From a virus, in the IMG/VR virus record IMGVR_UViG_3300046514_000858, positions 29,746 to 93,745 of that record: a stretch of 64,000 nucleotides of DNA, one strand, 5' to 3'. The notes beneath the pieces were generated by a model, which did no database searches, had not been told where the DNA came from, and worked only from the letters and a program-made list of their open reading frames with translations. Within the stretch, counting starts at the first letter, position 1. Each line of letters begins with the position of its first letter. The position numbers and the translations under genes are program-made. Shown piece after piece: positions 13,593 through 21,987 of the stretch.

Positions 13593-13869
13593 TCTCTAAG
13601 GAATGCTCGGATCCTGCAGCTTTCAACGCCGCCATGATTTTCGCCATCTCTGTGGCGTCCTTGATCGTGCCCTGCTGGTCTCGCTCGGTGATGAGACGGT
13701 CGACGATCTGCCGCGGGCCCGGCCCCGGCAGGTCGACGTAGGCGTTCATGAAGAACTCCAGCGCCGCGGCGATCACCCGGCCCCGTCCCATGCGGGTGGC
13801 CGTGCACAGATGGACCAGCACGTCGTCGGCATCTCCCACCATTTGGATTGTTTCGAGTTCGTGCTTCAT
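13528..13869 (-). CDS. Hypothetical protein, possible RHH-like segment (113 aa)
   Basis: ATG 5 bases after a minus-strand P-B element, no ribosome site. A central TRMGRGRVIAAALEFFMNAY segment resembles the second helix region of ribbon-helix-helix proteins; the C-terminal 30 residues are Gly/Ala/Pro-rich and lie over the HNH start, so the true end may be functionally unimportant. Regulator role is only a suggestion. Confidence 0.5.
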   Translation of the reverse strand: MKHELETIQMVGDADDVLVHLCTATRMGRGRVIAAALEFFMNAYVDLPGPGPRQIVDRLITERDQQGTIKDATEMAKIMAALKAAGSEHSLESGQPRDTTAGVAGAGPPGSDH

Positions 13870-13874
13870 ATTTA

Positions 13875-13883
13875 CAGGAACGC
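13875..13883 (-). promoter_or_regulatory. P-B element, minus strand, divergent pair
   Basis: Minus-strand GCGTTCCTG, 5 bases before the ATG at 13869. Eleven bases from the plus-strand copy. Confidence 0.6.
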
Positions 13884-13893
13884 TTGTGTGCGC

Positions 13894-13902
13894 GCGTTCT
13901 TA
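13894..13902 (+). promoter_or_regulatory. P-B element, plus strand, divergent pair
   Basis: GCGTTCTTA, 5 bases before the ATG at 13908; mirror image of the minus-strand copy. Confidence 0.6.
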
Positions 13903-13907
13903 TTGGC

Positions 13908-14246
13908 ATGGAAGCAACGCCCAAAGAAATCGCGCTGAAGACCATCGCCCGGATGCGGCCCGAAGTCGCCCGCCGGTCGCTGCTGGTGGGCCGCTGGTAC
14001 AACGGCGGCTTCTACGTCGCGCCCGACTTCTCGTGCTGCTGCCCCTTCGGTGCTGGCGTGATCACCAATCCCCGCCACGCAACAGCCGAGTCCTACTGCG
14101 CGGTCGACGAGGAGGTCAGCCGCGCGTTCCGGATGGCCGGGTTCTACGACGCCGAGCAGATGCTCCTCTCCAAGTTCGTGGCCGGACTGCCCGAGCTCAC
14201 GCAGGAGGAGATCCGCGCGGCCATCGCGGAGGCGATGATCCAGTGA
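13908..14246 (+). CDS. Hypothetical protein, leaderless-type start (112 aa)
   Basis: Start fixed by P-B spacing. Contains a FSCCCPFGAGV segment and helical C-terminus (LTQEEIRAAIAEAM). Its stop overlaps the following GTG by three bases (GTGA). No family recognised. Confidence 0.6.
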   Translation: MEATPKEIALKTIARMRPEVARRSLLVGRWYNGGFYVAPDFSCCCPFGAGVITNPRHATAESYCAVDEEVSRAFRMAGFYDAEQMLLSKFVAGLPELTQEEIRAAIAEAMIQ

Positions 14247-14518
14247 AGAAGATCGAGATGTTCTACGTCCAGCGCAGCACGGACGGCCACGTTTTGTACA
14301 TCCGCAAGGCTCCCAACAAGCGGTGGGAGGCGAAGATCGACCAGATCCACGGGTCGGCGTACCTGTTCGAAGACATCGCGCCGGGCACAGGGGGCTGGTA
14401 TTTTTTCGAGCCCGTCGTTTCTCCGACACAGATCAAGAACATCGACGTCACAGAAGTATCGCTCGTGGCGAAAGCGCCACACGGAAAAAGATTTCTATTG
14501 AAAGGAGATAGGTCATGA
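14243..14518 (+). CDS. Hypothetical protein sharing the EVSLV-K motif with the scaffold-like gene (91 aa)
   Basis: GTG start coupled to the preceding gene. Beta-rich. Residues near the end (VTEVSLVAKAPHGKRFLL) match the N-terminus of the protein at 21518 (IDEVSLVDKAANRRAFAV), a segment known from phage prohead-protease/scaffold proteins. The resemblance is short and may reflect a common protease-recognition or capsid-binding tag. Confidence 0.55.
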   Translation: MKKIEMFYVQRSTDGHVLYIRKAPNKRWEAKIDQIHGSAYLFEDIAPGTGGWYFFEPVVSPTQIKNIDVTEVSLVAKAPHGKRFLLKGDRS

Positions 14519-14949
14519 AAAGAGGTTTCACGCTCTTTGAAGGCATGGTTGTCTTCGCCGCCGTCGCGATCCTCGCACTCCTCTTCCTGCCGTTCGTCCT
14601 GTGCCTCTTCCCGTCCGGCTGCGATCCGTCGTATTCCGACGGCGACCGGGTCGGAGTGGTGACGAAGCTGAGCCACAGGGGCCTCAGCATGAAGAGCTGG
14701 GAAGGCCAGCTCAACGTGGGGAGCACGAGTACCGACGGGAACGGTGTCGCCGTTCCCACCACATGGGCGTTCAGCGTCGAAGACGAGGCCGTCGTGCAGC
14801 GGCTCAAGGAGGTCGCCCAGACCGGCCAGCGAGCAACGCTCCACTACCACCAGTATCTGGTCAAACCGTGGCGATTCGACACGGAATACGTGATCGACAG
14901 CGTGGACGTCGAGAAACCGGACGGCACGAACAAGAGCCTCCGACACTGA
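14515..14949 (+). CDS. Membrane protein with prepilin-like N-terminus (144 aa)
   Basis: N-terminus KRG-FTLFEGMVVFAAVAILAL has the layout of a class III (prepilin) signal: basic leader, Gly at -1, Phe at +1, Glu at +5 and a 20-residue hydrophobic helix. The C-terminal half begins DGDRVGVVTKLSHRGL followed by SWEGQL, a pattern found in many uncharacterised bacterial and phage proteins. Acts at the inner membrane; cleavage by host prepilin peptidase is an inference. Preceded by AAAGGAGA and followed by a strong terminator. Confidence 0.65.
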   Translation: MKRGFTLFEGMVVFAAVAILALLFLPFVLCLFPSGCDPSYSDGDRVGVVTKLSHRGLSMKSWEGQLNVGSTSTDGNGVAVPTTWAFSVEDEAVVQRLKEVAQTGQRATLHYHQYLVKPWRFDTEYVIDSVDVEKPDGTNKSLRH

Positions 14950-14965
14950 AGTACGAGTCAACCGA

Positions 14966-15000
14966 AGCCCGGGGATGCAAAGTCCCCGGGCTTTTTCTTT
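14966..15000 (+). terminator. Rho-independent terminator
   Basis: AGCCCGGGGA and TCCCCGGGCT pair around TGCAAAG, followed by TTTTTCTTT. It separates the left-arm genes from the head module. Confidence 0.85.
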
Positions 15001-15025
15001 GCCCCGCACCCATACCGCAGGTGCG

Positions 15026-15037
15026 GTCCAAGATGGT
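15026..15037 (+). promoter_or_regulatory. P-C element
   Basis: GTCCAAGATGGT directly before the ATG at 15038 (5 bases after GTCCAAG). First P-C element of the head module. Confidence 0.6.
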
Positions 15038-15169
15038 ATGCTCCGCGCCATCGGTCGGAAGGTCGCCATCATCGCGGCGACCATCGTGCTCACCGCCTTC
15101 ATCTTCGCGTTCGCGACGGAGTTCTTCCGGGCCGTCTCGCGCACCAAGCAGGATCTGCAGGTGCCCTGA
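15038..15169 (+). CDS. Small single-span membrane protein (43 aa)
   Basis: Start fixed by the P-C element. One hydrophobic helix (about residues 9-27) between a basic N-terminus and a charged C-terminus. Its stop overlaps the terminase ATG (TGATG), so the two are coupled. Location is unusual for a holin; it might be a membrane anchor or an inhibitor peptide. Function unknown. Confidence 0.5.
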   Translation: MLRAIGRKVAIIAATIVLTAFIFAFATEFFRAVSRTKQDLQVP

Positions 15170-16965
15170 TGAAGATCACCCCGCAGATCCTCGCCAACGA
15201 CGACCGCATGACGGCCGACGAGGTGGACAAGATCACCGCGGCCTACGCCGGGAAGACCCCCGCCCAGATCGTGGCCAAGGATGAGAAGATCCTCCTCCAC
15301 TACCTCAAGAATCCGCCCCAGCGCGAGATCGAGCTCTACACCTTCCTGACCGCGCTGACGCATGAGCCGATGCCGTGGCAGTCGATCTGTGAAGACCACT
15401 GCACGCCTTGGGATTTCATCTGGTACAGCTACCGGGTCGACCTGCCGCAGTTCCGGGAGAAGACGTCCCGCCATCTCATCTACGTCGGCCCCCGCGGGGG
15501 CTACAAGACCCTGTCCGTGGCGAAGCTGATCGCCGCCGAGCTCCTGCTCAAGCGCGGCTGTTGGACCGTCGGGATGGGTGCCATCGAAGCGCACGCCAAG
15601 CGCACGTACCAGTACGTTCAGCGCTACCTGTCCCACCCAGTGCTGCTGAGCCTCAAGGCCGCCGAGCTGATGACGATGGCCGAGACCAAGATGTGGAACG
15701 GCTCGGTCTACAATCAGGTCTGCGCGACGTGGGCGGGCGTGAACTCCCAGCACCCGCACAAGATGCGCACCGAGGAGAACGACCTCATCTCCGACCCCTT
15801 CATTCTAGAAGAGGCGAAGATGATGCCGAGCTCGCACGGCAAGCTGCGGGCGCACATGTCCTACGTCTCCTCGCGCAAGTTCGAGGACGGGATCATGGAC
15901 CAGCTCGTCGCCAACGCCGATGCCAAGGGCTACGACTACATGATCTCGTGCTACAAGGACTCGGCCGAGCAGTGCACCGAGGCTCGGCACGGTGAACGCG
16001 CCGTTGCGCCGCTGGAGGTCGAGGATCTGGAAGACCCCACCAAGACGGTCATTCTCCCGCCCGACAAGATTTTCAAAAACTGTGTAACCTGCCCGATCCT
16101 GCCGTCGTGTCAGGGCGACCTCGCGCGCGCGCACGGGGCCGTCGCCATCGACGACGTCATCTCCGACTGGCGCGTCCTCGACCGCGACGTCTGGATGTGG
16201 CAGAAGGAATGCAAGCGCACCCGGTCCTCCGCGACGTTCTTCCAGTTCTGGAACGAGCATGTGCAGGAGGGCGATTTCAACTTCCGGCCGGAGTGGGGCC
16301 CCGTCGATCTCTCCTTCGACTTCACCGGAGGCGGCGAGGATCCGACCGTCATGGGCGTCTGGCAGACCGACCCCGTGAACGACAACGATTTCATGATCGG
16401 CGAGAAGGTCTGGGACGGCGCGAAGCTGGCCGACTTCGTCTTCGCCGACGCCATCGAATATCTGCAGAAGCTGGGCGTGCAGTCCATCCGCAACATGATG
16501 GGCGACTCGGCCGCCCAGACGTGGATCAACGAGCTCAACAGCAAGATCAACCCGGCGACCGGCAAGGAGTTCTTCCACATCAAGCCGGTCAAGAAGATCG
16601 AGCGGGTCGAGGGCTGGAAGCTGATGCGCCAGCGGGTCCGGGACAATTCCGGCTGGCACCACATCTTCGCGAACAAGAAGGAGTGCCCGCTCTTCTGTGC
16701 TGAGGTCCGGCGGGCGAAGAAGCACAAGACCATCAAGGACGACATCCCCAAGAGCTGCTCCGACCACTCCCTCGACCAGTGCCGGTACCGGCTGGTGGAG
16801 CTACGGTACAGCGGTCTCCGGCAGCCCAACATCCGATTCGTGGGGGAGGGGCACACCTACCGAAGTGACCCCGCAGCCATCGCCGACCAGCGGTCCAAGG
16901 ATTCAGCGAGCGGTGCAGGTCTGACCCGCATGCTCCACCTTGACCCTGATCTGGACGACGAGTAA
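15169..16965 (+). CDS. terL: Terminase large subunit (598 aa)
   Basis: ATPase Walker A GPRGGYKT at residues 107-114 in the N-terminal domain, then a Cys cluster (CVTCPILPSC, about 305-315) seen in one lineage of phage terminases, then the RNase-H-like nuclease domain starting near LSFDFTGGGEDP with its first metal-binding Asp. It pumps DNA into the prohead through the portal and cuts concatemers. Overlaps the portal start by one base. No small terminase gene was recognised upstream. Confidence 0.9.
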   Translation: MKITPQILANDDRMTADEVDKITAAYAGKTPAQIVAKDEKILLHYLKNPPQREIELYTFLTALTHEPMPWQSICEDHCTPWDFIWYSYRVDLPQFREKTSRHLIYVGPRGGYKTLSVAKLIAAELLLKRGCWTVGMGAIEAHAKRTYQYVQRYLSHPVLLSLKAAELMTMAETKMWNGSVYNQVCATWAGVNSQHPHKMRTEENDLISDPFILEEAKMMPSSHGKLRAHMSYVSSRKFEDGIMDQLVANADAKGYDYMISCYKDSAEQCTEARHGERAVAPLEVEDLEDPTKTVILPPDKIFKNCVTCPILPSCQGDLARAHGAVAIDDVISDWRVLDRDVWMWQKECKRTRSSATFFQFWNEHVQEGDFNFRPEWGPVDLSFDFTGGGEDPTVMGVWQTDPVNDNDFMIGEKVWDGAKLADFVFADAIEYLQKLGVQSIRNMMGDSAAQTWINELNSKINPATGKEFFHIKPVKKIERVEGWKLMRQRVRDNSGWHHIFANKKECPLFCAEVRRAKKHKTIKDDIPKSCSDHSLDQCRYRLVELRYSGLRQPNIRFVGEGHTYRSDPAAIADQRSKDSASGAGLTRMLHLDPDLDDE

Positions 16966-19409
16966 TGCGCGCCATCGACTTCATCACCAACAGCGCCCGC
17001 CAGTACCTCGGAGCTCCGGAATCGATCCGTAAGGCCGCCCCACTCCCGCCGCCCGCCCCCGTGCGCGACACCCGCGAAGTCGAGCTGGAGAAGGCCCGGG
17101 AAGCACTGCGCTCGACGCAGGCGCAGATGGAGCGTCTGATCAAGGTCCAGCAGGGCCGCATCACCGACCCCAACGAGATTGAGCGGCACGAGCCGATGGA
17201 GGCTCCGCTCATCTCCGAGCGGTTCAGCTACGTCGACCTCCGCAACTTCCTCAAGCTCTACGGCAACCACGTCTGGACGTATCGCTGCTCCAGCGTGATC
17301 GCGGCGTCCTGCGCCTCGGTGAAGTTCGTCTGGAAAGAGAACGGCGACCCGGTCAAGCCCAACAAGCTGTCCGGATTCTACATCAAGCCGAACTCGTACA
17401 TGACGTGGCACGACCTGATCGAGGTCGCGTTCATCCACATGGAGCTGGCGGGCAACGCCTTCTGGGAAGTTCAGCGCGACTCCAAGGGTAAGATCGTCGC
17501 CATCTATCCCCTCCGCCCCGACCGCGTCCGCATCATCCCGGACGCCAAGAAGCGCATCAAGCGGTACGAATACTGGGTCCCGGGCGCGGCCGACTACATC
17601 AAGTACGAGCCGCAGGAGATCCTGCATCTGAAGTACGCCGACTCCATGTCGGAATACTATGGCATCCCTCCCTGCGCCGCCGCGCAGAACGACATCATCC
17701 AAGACCTGTACATGACGGCGTGGAACAAGAAGTTCTTCATCGAAGGAGCCACGCCCGGCGGCGTCCTGAAGACCCCGAACACGCTGACCGAGATCGCCTA
17801 CAACCGCCTCATGAAGGTGTTCGCGCGGAAGCACCGCGGGAACCCGGCGGAGATCGCGATCCTCGAAGAGGGTCTGGACTTCGTGCCCGTCGGATCCAAG
17901 CACACCGACATGCAGTACCTACAGGGCAAGGAACAGCAGCGCGACATCGTCATCGCCGCGTACGGCGTGCCCCCGGTGCTGGTGGGCGTCGTCGGCCGCT
18001 CGACGGGCGCGGTCAACGACGAGAAGAAGATTTTCTGGCAGCACAACATCATCCCGAAGATTCAGCGCTTCGAGAGTTTCCTGAACGACTTCCTCCTCCT
18101 GACCGGATTCCAGATCGACTTCATCACGAAGACGCTGGCGACGATCATTGAGGACGAGAAGATCAAGGCCGACATCGCCCAGTCGAACGTCACCCACGGC
18201 ATTTGGACCATCAACGAGGCGCGTCTCATTGAGTGGGACATGCCGCCGGTCGAATGGGGTGACTCGTGGTGGGCTCCGGTCGGCCTCTACGACGTCAAGA
18301 ACCCGACCAAGACCCATCCCACCGCCATCGCGGCCAAGTACGCCGCCCAGCAGGCGGCGGCAGCTCCGAGCGTGGGCAAGGATCCCATCGGCCGGGCGCA
18401 GCCCGGGGTCGGTGAGACCGCCGCCGCGGGGAGTCCGACGCAGGTCGCGAGTCTGCAGAAGCCTGTGGGGCGGCCCAAGACCAAGAGCGAGGACGACCAC
18501 ATCTGGATCGACAAGCGCGAGCTGGCCGAGCCGGACTGGACCAACCGCCAGCAAGTCGCGGACTACACAGAGTACCTCGTTTGGAAGCAGTCGGCCGGGC
18601 CGGACGAGCGCGAGCTGTACAAGCGCGTCCGCGGGCTCTTCGCCGATCAGGGCCAGCGGATCATCGCCTCCCTGAATAATCACTGGCCCTTCCGCAAGGC
18701 GGACGGAGAGAACGACGACCTGATCGTCGACGCTGTCTTCGACGCCCAGCAGGAGGACAACTCCACGCGCGTTGTGCTCATGGCGGGTGCGGAGAAGCTC
18801 CTCAAGAAGTACGGCTCGGCTCTGCTGAGCTCGCTCGGCATCAACAAGGACTTCCGCCTCACCAACGACCGCGTCCAGAAGTTCCTCGCGGACTACGCGG
18901 CCGAGAAGGTTCGGATCATCAACGAGACGACCCGCAACCTGCTGCGTGAGGCTCTGTCCGAGGCGTACAAGAACGAGACGCCGTACAAGGAGCTGATCGG
19001 GAAAATCGCCGACATCTTCGACGGCGACGTCTCCGTCAGCCGGGCCGAGCGGATCGCCCGCACGGAGATGGTCACGCTCACGAACACCGCGCGCTACGAG
19101 GCCGCGGTCGACAGCGGCGTCGTCCAGTACAAGCGTTGGATCAGCGAGCAGATCCCGACCACCCGCCAGCGTCCCGGCGGCGAGAACCACGTCATCCTGC
19201 ACGGCGTTGTGAAGGCACTCGACGAGCCCTTCGAGGCGCGCAGCCGGACGGGTGTGGACATGATGAGCGCCCCCGGCGATCTGAACGCGTCCGGCGAGAA
19301 CGTATGCGGCTGCTTGTGCATCGCCAGCTACTACTCGGGGACCTCGGAATTCGCCGACCTCCTCCTGCCGGACGGCGTTCCGGCGGCGGACTCGGGCGAA
19401 GCGCCCTAA
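16965..19409 (+). CDS. Portal protein fused to MuF-type head protein (814 aa)
   Basis: Residues about 85-430 match HK97-type portals (LAGNAFWEV, the tunnel-helix region ending in AYGVPPVLVGVV and NDEKKIFW). After a Pro/Ala-rich linker, residues about 560-800 match the SPP1 gp7/Mu F family: helical region, RAERIARTEMVTLTNTARYEA, then G-x-x-M-x-x-PGD and NVCGCLC. Usually these are two genes; here there is a single frame. The portal forms the DNA channel and connector; MuF proteins are minor capsid or ejected proteins. Confidence 0.9.
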   Translation: MRAIDFITNSARQYLGAPESIRKAAPLPPPAPVRDTREVELEKAREALRSTQAQMERLIKVQQGRITDPNEIERHEPMEAPLISERFSYVDLRNFLKLYGNHVWTYRCSSVIAASCASVKFVWKENGDPVKPNKLSGFYIKPNSYMTWHDLIEVAFIHMELAGNAFWEVQRDSKGKIVAIYPLRPDRVRIIPDAKKRIKRYEYWVPGAADYIKYEPQEILHLKYADSMSEYYGIPPCAAAQNDIIQDLYMTAWNKKFFIEGATPGGVLKTPNTLTEIAYNRLMKVFARKHRGNPAEIAILEEGLDFVPVGSKHTDMQYLQGKEQQRDIVIAAYGVPPVLVGVVGRSTGAVNDEKKIFWQHNIIPKIQRFESFLNDFLLLTGFQIDFITKTLATIIEDEKIKADIAQSNVTHGIWTINEARLIEWDMPPVEWGDSWWAPVGLYDVKNPTKTHPTAIAAKYAAQQAAAAPSVGKDPIGRAQPGVGETAAAGSPTQVASLQKPVGRPKTKSEDDHIWIDKRELAEPDWTNRQQVADYTEYLVWKQSAGPDERELYKRVRGLFADQGQRIIASLNNHWPFRKADGENDDLIVDAVFDAQQEDNSTRVVLMAGAEKLLKKYGSALLSSLGINKDFRLTNDRVQKFLADYAAEKVRIINETTRNLLREALSEAYKNETPYKELIGKIADIFDGDVSVSRAERIARTEMVTLTNTARYEAAVDSGVVQYKRWISEQIPTTRQRPGGENHVILHGVVKALDEPFEARSRTGVDMMSAPGDLNASGENVCGCLCIASYYSGTSEFADLLLPDGVPAADSGEAP

Positions 19410-19427
19410 GCCCGACGCGCGCGACCT

Positions 19428-19441
19428 GTCCAAGAGGATAG
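19428..19441 (+). promoter_or_regulatory. P-C element
   Basis: GTCCAAGAGGATAG, 2 bases before the ATG at 19444 (9 bases after GTCCAAG). Confidence 0.6.
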
Positions 19442-19443
19442 CA

Positions 19444-19629
19444 ATGAACTCATTGAACGCACTCGCCCCCTCCAAGAAATACCGCATCGTCTACCGCGGC
19501 AAATCCTACCTCGCCGACGTGATCGACTGGGACCAGTCGAGCGGCATCCTGACCTACGACGGCACCGCGATGATGATCTTCCGACCCGACGAGCTGGCCA
19601 TCCTGCGTACTGATCAGATTTCTCTCTGA
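19444..19629 (+). CDS. Hypothetical protein (61 aa)
   Basis: Small beta-rich protein following a P-C element with no good ribosome site. Located between portal-MuF and protease genes. No family recognised; a head-associated small protein is possible from context. Confidence 0.55.
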   Translation: MNSLNALAPSKKYRIVYRGKSYLADVIDWDQSSGILTYDGTAMMIFRPDELAILRTDQISL

Positions 19630-19646
19630 CATTGAAGGAACATCGC

Positions 19647-20051
19647 ATGTCCGACGACGCCTCGAAGTTCAAGCCGTTCAGCGCCAAGGGTCGTGAATTC
19701 TTCGAAGATGGTATCTGGATCCTCGTCGTGGTGGGCGGGGCCGAGTACTACGTCAAGGTCGACAAGGACAACCTGAAGGCGGCCTTCGAGGGCAAGTCCT
19801 TCGACGCGCACATGCCCATGGCGATCCAGCTCCAGCAGCCGCCGATCTTCATGCCGAAGCTCTACGGCACCATCGACGCCTTCCGGATCCACGGCGGTTC
19901 GTTCTCGACGACCGCGCTTGTCCATCCGGAGCTCTCGGCCGCGCTGGACAAGCAGCTCCAGCATGGCCTCTCGATCATCGACGTCGTGACGGAAGGTGAC
20001 GCTCCTCCTCCGCCGAAGCCCGGAGAGAAGGTGAAGCTCCACCTCACATGA
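19647..20051 (+). CDS. Hypothetical head-module protein (134 aa)
   Basis: Start taken at the ATG preceded by GAAGGA; an in-frame TTG lies upstream. Mixed alpha/beta with a hydrophobic strand (GIWILVVVGGAEYYVKV) and a Pro-rich stretch near the C-terminus. Function unknown. Confidence 0.6.
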   Translation: MSDDASKFKPFSAKGREFFEDGIWILVVVGGAEYYVKVDKDNLKAAFEGKSFDAHMPMAIQLQQPPIFMPKLYGTIDAFRIHGGSFSTTALVHPELSAALDKQLQHGLSIIDVVTEGDAPPPPKPGEKVKLHLT

Positions 20052-20079
20052 ACCGCCCGGCCCCGACCGGGGAGGGCGC

Positions 20080-20403
20080 ATGGAATACAGACTCCGATGG
20101 GGAGTGATTGAAGTTCGGGCGACCCTCGACGTTCAGGGCCTCCTGCACTTCGCCTGCCCGTTCTACGGGCGGGATACGTTCTTTCGACCCGATGACTTCC
20201 GCGCGAGCGCGCGCGAGATCCGGACGGTCGGGGTAGCACTGTGCGAATTCCGCGGATGTAACGTGCCGTACGAGATCGTGCACTCGTACTTCATGCCGTT
20301 GCGATTCGAGGACCTCAACAAAATGTGCATGTACCAGCAGTGGTACATGCCCGAGATGATGCACGCAGTCTGGAAGGCCCGCAATGAGCGACGACGCGAA
20401 TAA
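20080..20403 (+). CDS. Hypothetical protein (107 aa)
   Basis: Good GGAGGG ribosome site. Rich in aromatics and Met, with three Cys. Its end overlaps the next gene by 20 bases. No family recognised. Confidence 0.55.
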   Translation: MEYRLRWGVIEVRATLDVQGLLHFACPFYGRDTFFRPDDFRASAREIRTVGVALCEFRGCNVPYEIVHSYFMPLRFEDLNKMCMYQQWYMPEMMHAVWKARNERRRE

Positions 20404-20662
20404 CATTGACTTCACCCTCGACAATCCCAAGACTAAGAAGCGCCGCCGCATGCTCTTCTTCAAGCGGCCGAAGGGATCGAGCATCCCCGTCGGCCTCAAG
20501 TGGACCTGCCTCTGCGGGACGGTGAACGTGCTCAACGACAAAGAAAAGCAGTACTGCGCCGACTGCGGGAGTTGCCTGCAGAATCAGGAGAACCTGAACC
20601 CGGCGCACACGTACTACACCCTCGTGATCGTCGCGCATTTCAACCCCGCAATTCGCCGCTGA
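20384..20662 (+). CDS. Zinc-ribbon protein (92 aa)
   Basis: CLCG and CADCGSC pairs 16-17 residues apart form a zinc ribbon in the middle; basic KKRRRM segment precedes it. Located in the head module just ahead of the P-C element for the protease. Function unknown. Confidence 0.6.
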   Translation: MSDDANNIDFTLDNPKTKKRRRMLFFKRPKGSSIPVGLKWTCLCGTVNVLNDKEKQYCADCGSCLQNQENLNPAHTYYTLVIVAHFNPAIRR

Positions 20663-20679
20663 GTATTTCGGTTCCTATG

Positions 20680-20693
20680 GTCCAAGGGAATAG
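20680..20693 (+). promoter_or_regulatory. P-C element
   Basis: GTCCAAGGGAATAG, followed by ACCGTAGGAGC; here a ribosome site is present and the ATG is at 20715. Confidence 0.65.
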
Positions 20694-20714
20694 ACCGTAG
20701 GAGCTGAAATACCC

Positions 20715-21467
20715 ATGCGCAACATCAAGCTGTCGAGCGTTTCCTTCACCATCTCCAAGGCCGCGAAGGCCCCCAAGGCACCCCTGAGCGCCCCGTCCGG
20801 CGCGCCCACGGATGTCGTCGATCCGAACGATCCCGGCGACATGGATCAGTGCTGCGACGACCACGCCCCCACCTCCCCCGTCATGAAGGGCATGTCCCAC
20901 GTCGAAGCGTACGGCGTGCGCAAGCTCTGCAAGGCCGCGAAGGGCGAGCATTACCCCTTCAGCCAGTGCCTGATCGACCGCCAGAAGGACGGCTACTCGC
21001 AGGAGTCCGCCTCCAAAATCTGCGGTGCCATCAAGGCCGGGACCGTCGTGCACAAGAACGAGTTCATCGTCACCCCGAACGAGGATGGCTCGGTCAACTG
21101 GAAGCTCAACGTGGAGTTCACCAAGGTCGACGCCGAAGAGCGGATCGTCAAGGGCGTCGTCTACGAGCCCGACGTCGTCGATTCGCAGGGCGACAGCGCC
21201 TCCGCCGACGAGATCCGCAAGGCGTGTCACGGCTTCATGGCCGACTCGAAGACGCTCGGCGTGATGCACAAGGAGACCGCCGGACCCCGCGCGTCCATCG
21301 TCGAGAACTACATCACCGACAACGACCAACGAATCGGCAACCAGTCCGTCAAAAAGGGAACGTGGATGATGGCCGCGAAGGTCCACGACGACGAGCTGTG
21401 GAACGCGATCAAGAAGGGCGACATCACCGGTTTCTCCATGGGCGGGCGCGCGGAAAACGCGGACTGA
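20715..21467 (+). CDS. XkdF-like prohead maturation protease (250 aa)
   Basis: C-terminal 150 residues match the putative phage serine protease XkdF family: VVYEPDVVDSQGD, LGVMHKE, IVENY, KKGTWMMAAKVHDDELW and ITGFSMGG. The catalytic pair in this family is thought to be His in MHKE and Ser in GFSMGG. N-terminal third has a CC-DDH patch and a CLIDRQKDGYSQESASKICG motif common in phage proteins. It would cleave scaffold and capsid N-termini in the prohead. Confidence 0.85.
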   Translation: MRNIKLSSVSFTISKAAKAPKAPLSAPSGAPTDVVDPNDPGDMDQCCDDHAPTSPVMKGMSHVEAYGVRKLCKAAKGEHYPFSQCLIDRQKDGYSQESASKICGAIKAGTVVHKNEFIVTPNEDGSVNWKLNVEFTKVDAEERIVKGVVYEPDVVDSQGDSASADEIRKACHGFMADSKTLGVMHKETAGPRASIVENYITDNDQRIGNQSVKKGTWMMAAKVHDDELWNAIKKGDITGFSMGGRAENAD

Positions 21468-21500
21468 CGCGAAAAACAGAAGCACCGCGCGGGATGTGCT

Positions 21501-21514
21501 GTCCAAGAGAGTAG
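21501..21514 (+). promoter_or_regulatory. P-C element
   Basis: GTCCAAGAGAGTAG, 3 bases before the ATG at 21518; no ribosome site. Confidence 0.65.
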
Positions 21515-21517
21515 ACC

Positions 21518-21880
21518 ATGAAACTCAAGAACATGCGAATCGACGAGGTGAGCCTCGTGGACAAGGCGGCCAACCGCCGGGCGTTCGCAGTCGTGAAGCG
21601 CGACCTGTCGAAGTCGGCGGAAGACGAGGCGGTCAAGGCGAAGGCGGAGGCCGATGCTAAGATCGCCGCGGAAAAGGCCGCGTCCGATAAGGCTGCCGCC
21701 GATAAGGTGGCCGCGGATGCGAAGGCCGAAGCCGACCGGAAGATCGCCGAGAAGATCCGACTTGAGACAGAAGAGGCTCAGCGTACCGCCGCGAAAGCGA
21801 AGGAAGACGCCGAGCTGAAGGAAGCGAACGAAACGCTTCAGGCCGCGAAGGCTTTGCTGGAGCTGGTCACGCAGCTCTGA
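21518..21880 (+). CDS. Scaffold-like coiled-coil protein (120 aa)
   Basis: The N-terminus carries IDEVSLVDKAANRRAF, known at the junction of prohead protease and scaffold proteins. The rest is an almost uninterrupted Ala/Lys/Glu coiled coil of about 90 residues. Position between protease and major capsid gene and the coiled coil support a scaffold role; no direct homology is claimed. Confidence 0.65.
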   Translation: MKLKNMRIDEVSLVDKAANRRAFAVVKRDLSKSAEDEAVKAKAEADAKIAAEKAASDKAAADKVAADAKAEADRKIAEKIRLETEEAQRTAAKAKEDAELKEANETLQAAKALLELVTQL

Positions 21881-21987
21881 GCCGCCCTCGCAAATTTTCA
21901 CATCGACACCTCATTGAACCAACCGCATAGCGGGTATGTGCCCGCGCGGTCACGTCCTTAGACTCCAAGCAGCCGACGAGAAAAATC
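21881..21987 (+). other. Leader of the major capsid gene
   Basis: About 107 bases without an ORF. Apart from a small GCGGGTATGTGCCCGC hairpin I see no P-C element and no terminator, so the capsid gene is probably transcribed from the P-C element at 21501. Confidence 0.4.

Noticed and set aside
16893-16900. GTCCAAG near the end of the terminase gene
   Set aside because: Inside codons, about 70 bases before the coupled portal start and without the TAG-like end; probably chance.
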